64,000 nt of DNA, taken from assembly GCF_020080835.1 (NCBI RefSeq), contig NC_058165.1:14873915-14937914 (forward strand). Reading direction: 5' to 3'. A program made the position numbers and the translations under genes. Under the pieces are notes generated by a model, which saw only the letters and a list, made by a program, of their open reading frames with translations, was not told where the DNA came from and searched no databases. This document shows, one piece after another, positions 32,750-44,260 of this stretch (position 1 is its first letter; every line of letters starts with the position of its first letter). The DNA is from Cotesia glomerata (Eukaryota > Arthropoda > Insecta > Hymenoptera > Braconidae).

Positions 32750-34802
32750 CCTAAACTTATTAACTTACTAACTTATTATTAACTTTATTTCAAAACACAT
32801 TTTATTTACTGACTCATACATGTTATTAATATCATGTAATTCTAATTATCAATTTCTATCAATTCGAATATTTAAAGTTTTGTTTTGTTATAAATTTCGC
32901 TTGGCGGCAGTAATTTAATTCAACTGATGCCATACTCGGGTGCTTTCGGATTTTTTCGATTCTCTTCGTTTTTCGTCAACACCAATGATAAGGTAGTTAT
33001 TTATGTTATTATACTATTCGTATTTTTACTAGTTATTTGTGGGTTATATTTTTTTTTTTTAATATATTATTATATATCGTTACTACATACATACATTATT
33101 ATTAAATAAATTTTGATTACAATTTATTACATTTATGCTCACAATCATTGATGATCATCAACTTTCAATTCGAGATTTTGCGTTAATTGTATTATTTTTT
33201 TATGGTTTTCCTGCATAATATATATATATATATATATATGAGTAAATACTCAAGTTCAATTTATTTTGATATTTTATCTCCCGTTCGATGTAGTAAACTC
33301 ATTTTAAATTTACGATATCATCATTAGTGTTTCAGTATATAACTAATTTCTTATAGTCACGCCTAAGCTTATAGTCACGCTTAAGCTCAAAACAAGCTCA
33401 TTTTTCCGATTTTCCTGAGTTACAGTATAGCCACGCTAGAGTCACGCTACAGACAGTTTTACGTGTGAATAGACACGTCCTATTAACATTCACAAACATA
33501 AATTTTAAATAACTTATTTAAATTATTTATTGATACTTAGTATGAGGAACTTATTTTAAGTAAACAAAATAGATTTTAGTCCAAAAACTCCGTACTCTGA
33601 TTTACTTCATATAAAAATCTATCTCCGTTTTGGCATCATCTTAATTTTCACATTCAATTTTCTACAGTGTACACATAAACAATTCCCTTAGATATATATT
33701 ATATAAACGTTCTGGGCTCAAGTTCTTTCATGAGGATGAAGACTATAAACATAATTTTATAAAGTCTACTTGATAACTGTATTTTTGTGCTTTTTTTTTT
33801 TTTTGTTATTTTATTTATTTATCACATGATTGTCCGAAAAATTTAAACATATCATGAAACTTATACATTTTTTGATGATATCATTAAAATTTTTTTTCAA
33901 TCTATATACGAATTTTTATATCCATAATCTATAGATTATGTCCATTATCTATAGATTATCTATGATTAATAATCATAGATCCGCAAAAAAACATTCAAGT
34001 TAATGATAAAAAAAAATTAATAATAGAAAAAAGTAGTCAAAAAATTGTTTGATTAAACGATTTGCACGCATTGTATGCCAAGTTGAGATAGTACATATAA
34101 AAAATAAAATATAACTTTTCTAAGGAGGTTTTTTTCTTATATCGGTAACTTTTTGAAAAGAAATATAAACTTTTTGGATGATAGCCTTATAATTTGTCAT
34201 ACCACATATATCGTATAAAACGTCTTTTATTATAACGTTTATAAAAAAAAAATAAAAATAAAAAAAAAATTAACGATATACACGAAAAAATTAAAAGTAA
34301 CATTAGAAGTATGTTTTTTTTTTTTACGAAAAGACACGTTAGTCTTCAGTAATTACTTCTGGCAGTCTTTAATACAATCATCTTTAGGATGTATATAATT
34401 TGTTTATTGACCATATAATCATCAATCTAATATTTTTCTGCTCATATAAACATCGCTTTACTAGTATTAGAAGGGTATATAAAAAAATTTTCTTTAACCA
34501 ATCGATAAAAAAATGTGTTCAATGTATAAATCTATAGAAAAAAAGAAAAAAAAATGTTATCGTATTTTATGCGCGTACCTTCGACTGTGAGAATTTTTTC
34601 CCTAAAGCCAAAAGGGTGTAAGTCAAAAAAAAATTTTGTTACCATTTATTTACAAGCTGATGAATTATACAAAGTTTCTAATTGGTTAAAAGAAAAAAAA
34701 TTTGTCATTATTACTAATCCGAAATGATTTAAAATTTAATTTACGGACTAATTTATTTAATAAATAAATTTTCAACAGCGAAAATGCGAGCAACTGCCAA
34801 TT
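32750..34802. other. Non-coding part of the right arm
   Basis: Mirror of 15003-17060, holding (AT)n at 33212-33238, the paired palindromes near 33920-33975, A/T runs, and the GGACGTGTCTATTCACACGTA terminus in reverse near 33456-33480. No gene. Confidence 0.5.
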
Positions 34803-35533
34803 TTGAAAGTCGATCAAAGCAAGAAAAGATCAAGAGAAGACCAAGATCAAGGGATAGAACCATTAGAAAATGAAGAACAGTTAAACTTTGAACGATCACC
34901 ACCGTTACACGAGCAACCGCAGGAAGACGATCAACAGCAAGAAGCGCAGCGATTGCAGAACTTCAGCGACAGGAAGCAGAGCAACAACAACAGCTAGAAG
35001 CGCAGCGACTACGAGAACTTCAGTGACAGGATGCAGAGTAACAACAACAGCTAGAAGCGCAGCGACGGCGAGAGCTCCAACGACAGGAAGCAGAGCAGCG
35101 ACAGCAGCAAGAAGCTCTATGACAACAGCGTATACAGTTGGCCGCAAGACAGCAACTTCGACTAAATGCTCTACAACGAGAACGAGGTCTAAATCGAAAT
35201 ATAAATCATCTTCAAAATGATCAGTTCCTAATTGGTGATGCTTTATATATTCCAAGTGCTGCACAAAGAGAAGCCGCTAGATCTGATCGACCATCTGAAT
35301 TTATCACGAAAATGACACATGCTATATGGCCGCGAGAAGAACTAATTAATAAAGTAGTCCGTAGGCAGAAAAATACAGGGGATAAACAAGCTCTGACACC
35401 TAGGAAAGTAGAGCTTCTAACGTATCATTTCGAAGAATTTCTCACCGACCGTAATTACTCGGAGGAAAAAATACAAATCGAGTTAAAAAAAATGAACACC
35501 TATTTGGGTCGAGCAATTACGACAATTGTGTAA
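34803..35533 (+). pseudogene. Decayed BEN-domain gene, right arm copy
   Basis: The first part (from 34803: KVDQSKKRSRED) has an acceptor-like TTTTCAACAG just upstream at about 34768-34777. The glutamine-rich coiled-coil part contains in-frame stops (TGA near 35024, TAA near 35040, TGA near 35120) and a frame change. The C-terminal part, open from 35138 to 35533, gives a complete-looking BEN C-terminal region (IWPREELINKVV, ALTPRKVELLTYHFEEFL) ending ITTIV. The left copy shares the same internal stops but has an additional one-base deletion. Reads outward. Confidence 0.62.
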
Positions 35534-36140
35534 TTGTGCAATATTTACCATTGGAATATAAATTATTATTATTTTATTTTTTTTAAATTTAAAATATGTT
35601 CAGTGAACAGGCCCAGCCGCGATAAAGTCGCTCCTGGGGGACTCCCAATTTCACGAGCCGCACCTGTCTACCGCTAGTTCCCGCAAAAACTAACCGCCTA
35701 TGAAAGCTTAGCTTGACATCACGCCATGGCGTGATTGGCTGATTGCTCTGCAGACATGCGCAATAAGCCTTCTTTCCCAAGTCGACGAGGAAGAAGACGC
35801 ATTATTATTATTATCTTTCGCTTCCACGCTTTCGCTGCATCAAGTCGCCATTAGTATTTCTTTACTTTCGCTTTTTGTTAATAAACCGCATTTCGCTTAT
35901 TTAATAATTTAATTTGCTTAAATTAATTGTTATTAATCCGCTTTAGTTTGTTACAGATAAATTGTGTTATTTGTGCAATTAATTCTCCGCTTTTCCAGTG
36001 CCGGCAGTGTGTTCAACCACGTGTCAACCGGCTTCGCTTTATTATTCACTTAGTGCTTTATTTATCCGCTTTTATTTAAACAATACGCAAATTAACATAT
36101 TAAATATAACTTGTATTTAGTGTAAATAAATTTATAGTGT
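35534..36140. other. Outer right-arm DNA with AAGCG/CGCTT cluster
   Basis: Mirror of the left-arm segment 13650-14319. It includes a GC-richer stretch at 35600-35780 and the CGCTT motif cluster at about 35815-36080. The 63-codon frame in it is not believed. Confidence 0.4.
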
Positions 36141-36153
36141 TAATTTTTAATAA

Positions 36154-36567
36154 GATAGATAAGGGTTTTATTTGTATCACAATTATGTGTTTTACAAAGT
36201 TTTTAACAATAATGTTAAATTAAATAATTTTTAGAATATAAATTATTTTATTTTTTGATTCTTAAATATATTTTTCCTTATAAGCTACAACTTTAAGACC
36301 ACTTTATATTATTATTATTATTACTATTTCCATCTTTGGTATTAGTCTTTGTTAACAAATCATATTTTTTAAAATGATTTTTCTGCCTGACCAGCATTTT
36401 TGTTAATTTCCTAATACCCTAATATTTTTATATTATTGCTCTAGCTATACTTTTTTATATATTTCTTATTATTTTTATTATCACTTTTTGTTATCACAGA
36501 CGAATCATTCCCCCCCCCCTTTTTTTTGCTTTCTTTCACTATTTGTCCCCACTGCTCTCTTTTATTT
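36154..36567 (-). other. 3' untranslated part of the non-LTR element
   Basis: AT-rich, with a C10/T8 tract at 36511-36528 on the plus strand (a purine tract in the RNA). It ends in short TATC-type repeats. Confidence 0.5.
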
Positions 36568-39500
36568 TTATATTCCAAACTGACTCTCACACTCGCCAAT
36601 CTCATCCCCTCCTTTTAGCTTCTTTTCCATCTCTCTTATTACACTACATAGCTTTTTACATATTTTTCCCTTCAGTGCCCGTACTATTTTTTCCGTCACA
36701 CTATCTCCCTCGTTCATTTCTATCCATCCCTCTAATTCATTTTTTACTTCCGCGCTTAAACTGTCCTTCATCACTTCACAACTCATTATATGCTCGATGG
36801 TTTCATTTTCTTTTTTACACATTCTGCATTTCCATTCTTCCATACCAGCTTTCCCTGCTCTTGTCAGGTTTCCGCACCTGAACCTTGTCCATACTTCTTT
36901 CATTCCCCCGCTGATTTATTTTTCATTCAGATATTCACTTCCCTCTTCCAGTAAAATTTCCTTGTGCAATTCATTATATCTTGATTTGTTGATTTTTTCT
37001 ACTTCTACTTCTCTCAGCTTTGCTCTATAACATTCTAGTCCAGTCTTGATTTTTTCTTCTATCTCTTCTGTTTCCTTTCTGTCGTATATCATTTTTATTA
37101 TTTCTTCGCACTCCATTTCCTCTGCCAAACCCTTCATTTTTTTGCCCCATTTCGTCGGGTTTTTATTTATAACTCCTCTTACCTCTTCTCTCAGACATAT
37201 CCTTGGCCATCTTTCCTCTTCCATTTTTGTTATTTCCATAATGTATCGCCAGAATCTTTCGACTATTATCCATTTAATTTCTTCATCTCCTATTTCCCTT
37301 CTTATTATGTATTTCGGTGTATTTCTTGCTACTCCTAAAGTTGCCCTGTCCAGTTTATTTTGCAGGACTTCAATTTTTTTTACTTTCTCACATCCCCAGG
37401 TCTCTACTCCGTACATACATCCTGCTCTGACTAATGTACTGTACAAGTATCTTCGGTCTCTCATGTTATTTCTTTCCGTTCTTTTTATTAATCCCCAAGT
37501 TCCGTTTGCTACTCTGTTTGCTTTGTTCTTCATCTCCGTCATATGTTTCTCAGCACTGTTTTTTGTAGTAAATTTATATCCCAGGTATTTAAATTCATTA
37601 ACCACTTCTAGTTTATCTTCTTTGTACTTCCAATTTTTCTCTATATTTTTTCCTCCGTTTCTGAAAATCATAATCTTCGTTTTCTCCGCATTTACTTTTA
37701 GTTTATTTTTGTCCACATATTTTTCAATTTCTCTTATCATCTCTTTCAATCCTTCCGCTGTGTTTGCTACTGCCGCTCCATCATCTGCATATTTCGCCAT
37801 GAAGATTTTTTCTTTGCCTATCACTGTACCCCCAATGTTCTTCCTTACTATCTCATCTTCCATGTCATCAATGAATATATTAAATAGCACCGCACTTAAA
37901 GCACATCCTTGCCTGACACCTTGGTTTATCCCAAATTCCTTCGTCTTCGCACCCTCAATTATTATTTCACTTGTCGTATTTCCATATATCTCTTCTATCA
38001 TTTTGTGCATTTTTCCTCTTATTCCTACCTTCCATAGCTTTTCCAAGATCATTTTTTTATCCACCGTGTCAAAGGCTTGTCTCAGGTCAATGAAGCATGC
38101 AAACAGTTTTTCTTTTTTTTTTCAGTTGGTTGTTAATCAGCGCATTGAGCATAAACACATGATCTCTTGTTCCCCTTCCTTTTCTAAAGCCAGCTTGGCT
38201 CTCTTTTATTTTTCCTTCTCTGTCAGTCCACCGCATTATTCTCTCCGCCATCATTGCTGTGAGTATTTTGTATCCTATGTCCAGCAAAGATATCCCTCTG
38301 TAATTTTCCGTCTTATTCTCGTCTCCGGCTTTGTATATTGGTATTATTCTTGCTTTTTCCCATCCCTCTTGTACCTTGCTATCTTCCCACATTTTGTTAA
38401 TCACTTCCCTGACCTCTTCCAACACATCCCTGGGTAGATTTTTTATAAATTCCGCCGCAATTCCATCTTCCCCTGGCGCCTTCTTGTTTCCTAGCCTTTT
38501 CACTGCCTTTATGAATTCTATTCTCCCGAATGGTTCATCCAGCCTCACATCTTCACTTCTTTCCCCTTCTGTACCTTCTTCGTTATTTATTTCCGTTCTT
38601 ATCACTTCATCTTGCTCATTTTTGTCTTTGTTTAGTAATTTGGAGAAATGTTCTACCAATCTATCTCCGTCAATCTTCATGCCTTTGTTCTTTTTCCTTT
38701 TGCTCCTGAATATATTTATAGCCTCCCACCACTTACTCATATCTTTTGCTTTCGATATTTCATTCTTTTTTTCTCTCCACCATTTCTCTCTAGCTCTTTT
38801 CACTGCACTTTTAAAATTTTTTTTTGCCTCGATAAATTCTTTTTTACTTTCTATGTCCTGCTCTTTTTTTAGCATATTTTTTAACTTCTCCCACACCACT
38901 GATCTCAGCCTTTTGCACTCATTATTGAACCATTCTTTCCTAACTTCACCGCCTTTTCTTTTCCCTCTGTTTGGTTTCTTGCTCATTCCCGCAGCTTTCG
39001 CCGCATTATGTATTAATTCTTTTATGTCGTTCCACTGTAGCTCATCATTGTTTTCTCTTCGTCTTTGCCATTCTTCATACGCCGCCTCCGCATAGTCCAT
39101 CACATTGTCCTTTTTCCACACTAATCTTTCCTCCTCTAATTTTCTCAGCCCCTTACACTTGTCTTTATTCTCTTCCACTCCCACATTAAAATTATTTTTT
39201 CTCTCCAGCTCCAATACTATTGGTAAATGATCTGATTCTATTCTCTTCAATATTTTCAAGCTTTTAACCCCGTCATCATCCCCGCGATCTAGTGTTAGCA
39301 CTACGTCCAATACCGAGCAGCAATTTTCACTTTTTCCCCCAATAAATGTTATTTCCCCCTCTTCATCTCCCTTTTTTACTCGATTTAGAATTTTCATACC
39401 CAATTCTTCACATAAACTCAGTAGTTTTTTTCCCTCTGCGTTGAGCTTTTTGTCTTTCGACTTTCTTTGCTTTTCACTCGCGTTAAAAATTTTAGTCACA

Positions 39501-40165
39501 TCACTTTCACCAAGCCTTGCATTCATGTCGCCCAAAACTATTATCTTTTCTATTATATTCTCCATTTCTCTAACTTCTTTTTTTATTTTTTTTTCTATCG
39601 CATCCATCCCCACATTATTATATACTGTTACCAACATTTCACTCTCTTTTTTATTTATCAATTTAAAACCATAATCCCACTCGACCACTTCCCAGTCCTC
39701 ACTCAACTTCTTTTTTATCCCAATCATATGTCCCCCACTCACCCTTTCTTTTTTACTTTGTTTCTTTCTTTCTGCCACCTTTGTATACCACACCTTTTTT
39801 TCACTCATTTTTTCCAATATTGCCTTTTTATTTTTTTCTTCTACCCACGTTTCTAGTAGCGACACTATATCATAATCTTCTATTATATTGTTTAGTTCTG
39901 CATAATCTTTCATCCCCGCAATGTTCCAGCAAAAAGCTTTACAATTTGTGTTATTTATATTTTTGCTTTTGATTTTATTTTTATTTTTATTTTTATTTAA
40001 ATTTAAGTTTAAATTTAAATTTAAATTTTTATTTTTATTTTTGTTTATTTCTAAATTTTTATTTTTATTTTTATTTATGTTTTTATTTATATTTTTATTT
40101 TTATATGTGTGTTTATCCACATCTTTTTCACCTTTATTTTTTTCGGCTTCCTCATTACTCTCCAT
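36568..40165 (-). pseudogene. ORF2 (endonuclease - RT) of the non-LTR element
   Basis: An asparagine/lysine tract (KNKNINKNINKNKNK) opens the frame. An apurinic-type endonuclease follows (AFCWNIAGMKD, LLETWVEE, LGDMNARLGES, SDHLPIVLEL). RT motifs are ENYRGISLLDIGYKI, QAGFRKGRGTRDHV, QGVRQGCALSAVLFN and YADDGAA. A C-terminal cysteine finger is CRMCKKENETIEHIMSC. Two breaks: a one-base shift in the A run at about 38108-38120 between the RT fingers and palm, and an in-frame TAA at 36918-36916 before the C-terminal finger. Otherwise complete, so only lightly decayed. Confidence 0.85.
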
Positions 40166-40303
40166 CCTGTCTATTTGCTCATCACTGTCATCATTTTCAC
40201 TTTTTCCCCTTATCTCCCCACTCTTTTCTCCGCTGATGTTTTCTGCCTCACTGCTTTTGTTGATTTTTCCCCGCCCTGCTTTGTTGCGTCTGTGTTCGCT
40301 CCA

Positions 40304-41629
40304 TTATTGATTCCCTCTTCTCACCTCCACCAGGCCTCTCATGTCATCCCAATACCACCATTTATCATTTATACCAATTTTCAAATAGCCCTTTTTTACT
40401 TTCACTCCTCTTTCTTTCTCTTTTTTTCCGAGCATTCTTATCCAGCTCTCTACCTCTTTCTCTCTCTCCGTGTAGTCATCATCTAGGTATATCTCCGTCC
40501 CTTTCAGCATATACCTATTCCTCATAAAATTTGACTTACTTTCCTTGTCAACCATGTTTATCAGTATCCGTCCCTTTATGGCTTTTATTTGCTTTTTGTT
40601 GTCTAAATCCACTTTCATCTTATCTTCTAAAATCGCTAGCGCCTCTGCGTTGCTTTTACATTTGTGTGTTATATAAACATTGTATTTTTTTTCTTCTCTC
40701 CTCTTGTGTTCATCTCTTAGTTCCTCTTCGCTCAGATTTCTCGTTCCATCAATTTCCCATCTACTTTCCGGCCTTTCGTTCACCCACTCCTTTCTAAATC
40801 CGAAACGCTCTGTGTCTTCAAAAGCGCCACTTGTTGCACCTCTTGCTAGCTCATTTGTTACCTCCTTAGTTACATAACTTGCATTATCGAATCTCGGTTG
40901 ATTTTCTGTCTTCTTTTTCATCTCACTCATTCTTATTTTTTCTTCCGCCTTCATACATCGGTCCAACAGCTTCTCTTTCTCGTTGTCCCACTTTCTTTTG
41001 TCAGCTCTATATTTTTCTCTAATTGTTATTTCTCTTTCCTCTATATTTTTACACATCTCGCATGGTTTTTCATTGTACTCTCCAACTTTTTGGTTTATTT
41101 TGTCGCATATTTCCTTTTTTGCTATTTCGATGCTTCTCATCGTCTCTCCGATTTCATCCATCGCGCAACTTAGCATACCCTCCCATCCTACCTCTCTTCT
41201 TCTGTTTTCGTCATAAATTTTCTGGCTCACTCTCTCCGCAATCGTTTCTATCTGCCAGTCGTCAAGTATCATTCCGTCCGCTCCACCTATCGAAAAACTC
41301 TCTGAACTAACTGATGTAGTTTTGCGCGACGCGCTGCTCTGCTGCGTTTTCGTAGTATCCCCGCTATTTTTCTCGTCCGCCATCTTCTCCATGATTTGCG
41401 ATCCCGCCAAAATCTTTTCATTTCGCGCCAATTTTAGCGTCTGATCCAATTCACTTTCAAAGCCCCCATTCTCATTTTCTTCATTTCCCTCGTTTTTTTT
41501 GTTTTTGTCGTCATCCATACCTATTTTGTTAATTATGCTTAACGTAAAATCCCTTATGTCTTGTTGACTTGTGCTTCTTGTGTAATAGCCGGGTTTTTTT
41601 GTCTTACCGGCGTCCACTTTCTCCGACAT
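40304..41629 (-). CDS. ORF1 protein of the non-LTR element
   Basis: 441 residues, starting MSEKVDAGKTKKPGYY. It is highly charged. A central coiled-coil-like region (about residues 190-250, EKLLDRCMKAEEKIRM) precedes a C-terminal domain (from about residue 325, KYNVYITHKCKSNAEALAIL) that looks like a nucleic-acid-binding fold. CCHC knuckles are not seen, though CEMCKN is present. The role is presumably RNA binding in the particle, by analogy with LINE ORF1 proteins. The frame is intact. Confidence 0.7.
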   Translation of the reverse strand: MSEKVDAGKTKKPGYYTRSTSQQDIRDFTLSIINKIGMDDDKNKKNEGNEENENGGFESELDQTLKLARNEKILAGSQIMEKMADEKNSGDTTKTQQSSASRKTTSVSSESFSIGGADGMILDDWQIETIAERVSQKIYDENRRREVGWEGMLSCAMDEIGETMRSIEIAKKEICDKINQKVGEYNEKPCEMCKNIEEREITIREKYRADKRKWDNEKEKLLDRCMKAEEKIRMSEMKKKTENQPRFDNASYVTKEVTNELARGATSGAFEDTERFGFRKEWVNERPESRWEIDGTRNLSEEELRDEHKRREEKKYNVYITHKCKSNAEALAILEDKMKVDLDNKKQIKAIKGRILINMVDKESKSNFMRNRYMLKGTEIYLDDDYTEREKEVESWIRMLGKKEKERGVKVKKGYLKIGINDKWWYWDDMRGLVEVRRGNQ

Positions 41630-42556
41630 AACCTCAAAATTATTTCACTGCCTTTTCTTACCCTTCGGCTTTTAATATCACTCTTTCCCCACAATATTTT
41701 TTGTTATTCCGATTTATTTTTTTCTCCGCTTTATTTATTTCGCCCACACTTAATTATTTATTTCGTTATTTTAATCAAAAACTTATTAAATTCACACGCG
41801 ACTGTAATTTTGCGTCTTTACGCTGCTAATTTTTAATAATATTTCCGCGTTTTAATTGAGATATCCAGACCAAAACCTGATCCTCCGCTTGCCCGCATTT
41901 TCAGCATTTTACAAAATATTTAAATGATTAATTTTTAAGCTTTATTAAGTTTATTGTCAGCTAATTTAAATTAATTCATTATTTATTGAATTATTCATTA
42001 TTCATTGTTTATTGTCAATTAATTTAAATTAATCTAGGTGTCGCGCTTCATTTGATTGAAAGGCTGGTACATTAACTAAGTCATATGTTTGTTGACTCGC
42101 TAAATCCGAATATTCCAAAAGTTTTTGTGAAGACCCGGGTCTTTAATTATTTAAGAGAATTTGCTAGAATAATTGTTTAATTTTTTAAAAATTGAAAACA
42201 ATCAATTTAGAAAAAATTTGATTATTTATTACAGGGTGAAAAATTTATTGGTGATAGTCTTATTGTGCAAAATTAGAAAGCGAATCCGTCAACGATACGC
42301 AATAATATATTTAAATTCTCATTTTGTTAACTCAATAATAAAAATAAAACATCAACTAATGTTGATCTATTTTTGTAAAAGTTGATACACTGAATATATA
42401 TCAATATTTTCCAAATGAATCAGCTGCAATAGATATTTTATTATTTTTAAATTTGAAAAATGGCCACTTAAATATATCAAATATTAATTTTTGAAGAATT
42501 TGTTTTCTAATCAAGCCCAATAAGCTTATCATCATCAATAAATTTGTACTCCTGTA

Positions 42557-43699
42557 TCAATATAAACCTCAATCAATATAAACCTGTACGTTTTTTTTTG
42601 CTTTAAAAACTGCGTCGAATACTTCTTAAAAAATGAAAATCGAACGACGCATTCAAACGTTACAGTTATTTAATAAATATATTTTGAGCTCGAGGAGCTC
42701 AAAATGTGAAAAACTCCATGGTTAAGAATACTGATTGAAAAGAATTGAGAAGCGGCCACTCCATGCAAACTGTATATCTATATATACAAACAAAAAAATT
42801 AAAATTATTGAAAAGAATTCAAATTTCATCATTTTTAATTCTTTTCAATCAATGTTTTTAAATAGGGCTGTGCTTCGAGTTTGAAAAGCTCAAATATTAA
42901 CCAAAAAAGACTTTTTAAGGTGCTTCAAATGCAAACTTAGCGAGAAGTTCTCGGGTTGGCCTGCGCGGTCAACCGATTTCCAGATTTTTTTAATTATGTA
43001 GAAATAATTTTTTTATGATATTTAAATAAACTGTATTTAACTAGATAATGCATTATAATAAAACTTTCAATGTATTAAATACTTTTTTTTTCTATTATTA
43101 GTGTCGTTTTTTCTACAAACGTAGGATAACGCGAAAGATAAAATTTTTAGAAAGATTTTTATCTTGTAACGCCAAAGAAGTATAACTTCTTACGTGCGTA
43201 CATAAGTACACACACTTTTATTTTTTATTGTGACTGGTGAGACAAGTACAAAATGTGCACATGAAGTTGTTTATTAAAAATACTTTTATATTATGTCAAC
43301 CTTAGAAACATTATTGTTTATATATTTAACTATAAATTATTTAGGATAATTATAAAAAAACTAATTTAAAAACACAAATAAAGCTGACAACACGATCTTG
43401 GTAAACTTAGGTGTTAATTAATAACGAACATAAAAAATTTGTTCTTAAAACTATAATAATCAATATTCTAGTTGATAACAAACATGAAATGAATTTGTTC
43501 TTAAAACTATTAAAACAACATTTGATCCGGATACAAGTCAATACGGCTGAAAAGTTACTAGGAGAGAAAAATTTCACGAAGATTTTTAGCAAACAATTGT
43601 GTAAAAATAATGAAGGAGTAAACTCCAGTTGTGCGTCGGAGCTGACACACACGATTTTTTATTGACTTATTCAAGTACAAAGATAATTGATTAATGTTC
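42557..43699. other. AT-rich DNA between the giant element and 5S rRNA
   Basis: No gene is supported. Palindromes: TTTTGAGCTCGAGGAGCTCAAAA near 42687-42710, and inverted 'attgaaaagaatt' pairs at about 42735 and 42836. A direct repeat around 43411-43510 ('gttcttaaaactat' twice) suggests a local duplication. Confidence 0.4.
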
Positions 43700-43820
43700 G
43701 TCAACGGCCATATCATGCTGAGTTGAAACACCAGTTCTCGTCCGATCACTGAAGTTAAGCAGCATTGAGCGTGGTTAGTACTTGGATGGGTGACCGCTTG
43801 GGAACACCACGTGTTGTTGG
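43700..43820 (+). rRNA. 5S ribosomal RNA gene (single copy)
   Basis: About 121 bases strongly matching eukaryotic 5S rRNA. The 5' end GTCAACGGCCATATCA pairs with GTGTTGTTGGC at the 3' end. The middle has CACCAGTTCTCGTCCGATC, AAGTTAAGCAGC, and GGTTAGTACTTGGATGGGTG with GACCGCTTGGGAACACC. The internal Pol III control region lies in the 3' half. A T9 run follows at 43827. The 5' base pair C2 is changed to T but still pairs as G-U. It looks functional, or is a recent copy; it stands alone here rather than in the usual tandem array. A 5S-derived SINE head is possible, but no SINE body follows. Confidence 0.93.
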
Positions 43821-43826
43821 CACACA

Positions 43827-43835
43827 TTTTTTTTT
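43827..43835 (+). terminator. T-run Pol III terminator after 5S rRNA
   Basis: Nine consecutive T six bases after the 5S end, the standard Pol III termination signal. Confidence 0.75.
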
Positions 43836-43904
43836 CTTCAGAAATCAAAAATTCTTTTGTCTCATTATAAAACTCTATATAGAATAAAAAAGTAAATAAC
43901 AAAT

Positions 43905-44165
43905 TTTAATAAATATAAATTAAAAATAGTGTAAATAAGAAAAAGATGTATTTTATTAATTTTTTTTTTTTTTTTAAAGCGTGAGGTGCATGGTACCAAT
44001 AGTTATAAATATTTTATTGAAAGATTATTGAAAGATTATTAAGTAGAAGGATTATTATTTCGATAATATCTTAAGAAGCACCCCACGCTTTTTTAAAATT
44101 AAATACATTTTTTTCTTATTTACAATATTATTAATTTATATTTATTATAATTTATTTTTTATTTT
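43905..44165. mobile_element. Foldback MITE-like element
   Basis: The left half ('gtgtaaataagaaaaagatgtattt', then T run, then 'aagcgtgaggtgc') is mirrored in the right half ('gcaccccacgctttttt', then 'aaatacatttttttcttatttac'). About 260 bp, no gene. Confidence 0.6.
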
Positions 44166-44260
44166 TTAATTTGGTTTTCTATATGAAGTGTGTTTTTTAG
44201 TTTTTTTAAACTATTATTTAAACTATTACATTTCATGATAAATATAATATATTAATCATA

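Larger units (their letters stand above)
36154..41826 (-). mobile_element. Non-LTR retrotransposon, ~5.67 kb, full-length-looking
   Basis: Flanked by a 13-bp target duplication TAATTTTTAATAA (36141-36153 and 41827-41839). The empty site is present in the left arm of the giant element. The minus strand carries a 5' leader, ORF1, ORF2 and a 3' untranslated part ending in short TATC repeats (minus-strand end CTTATCTATC) rather than poly(A). The clade is not certain; the C-terminal CCHC motif of ORF2 fits the I/R1/Jockey-like group. Confidence 0.85.
12937..42556. mobile_element. Giant MULE-like element with ~5-kb inverted arms
   Basis: Left arm 12937-18100 and right arm about 31735-42556 are inverted copies. 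Coordinates mirror around a near-constant sum (49,805-49,810), shifting by 5,686 only across the LINE at 36154-41826. The centre encodes a MULE transposase (+) and a second FAR1-type gene (-), divergently arranged. With the Gypsy (5.0 kb) and LINE (5.7 kb) insertions removed the unit is about 19 kb. Mutator-type elements are known to have long terminal repeats and to carry extra genes, so a MULE is the natural reading. I could not find a convincing 8-11 bp target duplication at either edge, so the true termini are unsettled. Confidence 0.65.
31735..42556 (-). repeat. Right arm of the giant inverted repeat
   Basis: Reverse copy of 12937-18100, interrupted only by the LINE at 36154-41826. The pre-insertion sequence can be read in the left arm near 13640-13655. 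Confidence 0.85.

Noticed and set aside
37046..41836. Several long plus-strand frames opposite the 36-42 kb LINE
   Set aside because: They are F/S/L-rich shadows of the AG-rich LINE ORFs on the minus strand.
12937..42556. Polinton/Maverick-type giant element
   Set aside because: No polymerase B, ATPase, retroviral-type integrase or capsid frames; central genes are MULE-type.
43558..43902. 114-residue minus-strand frame across the 5S gene
   Set aside because: It is antisense to the 5S rRNA and has no other support.
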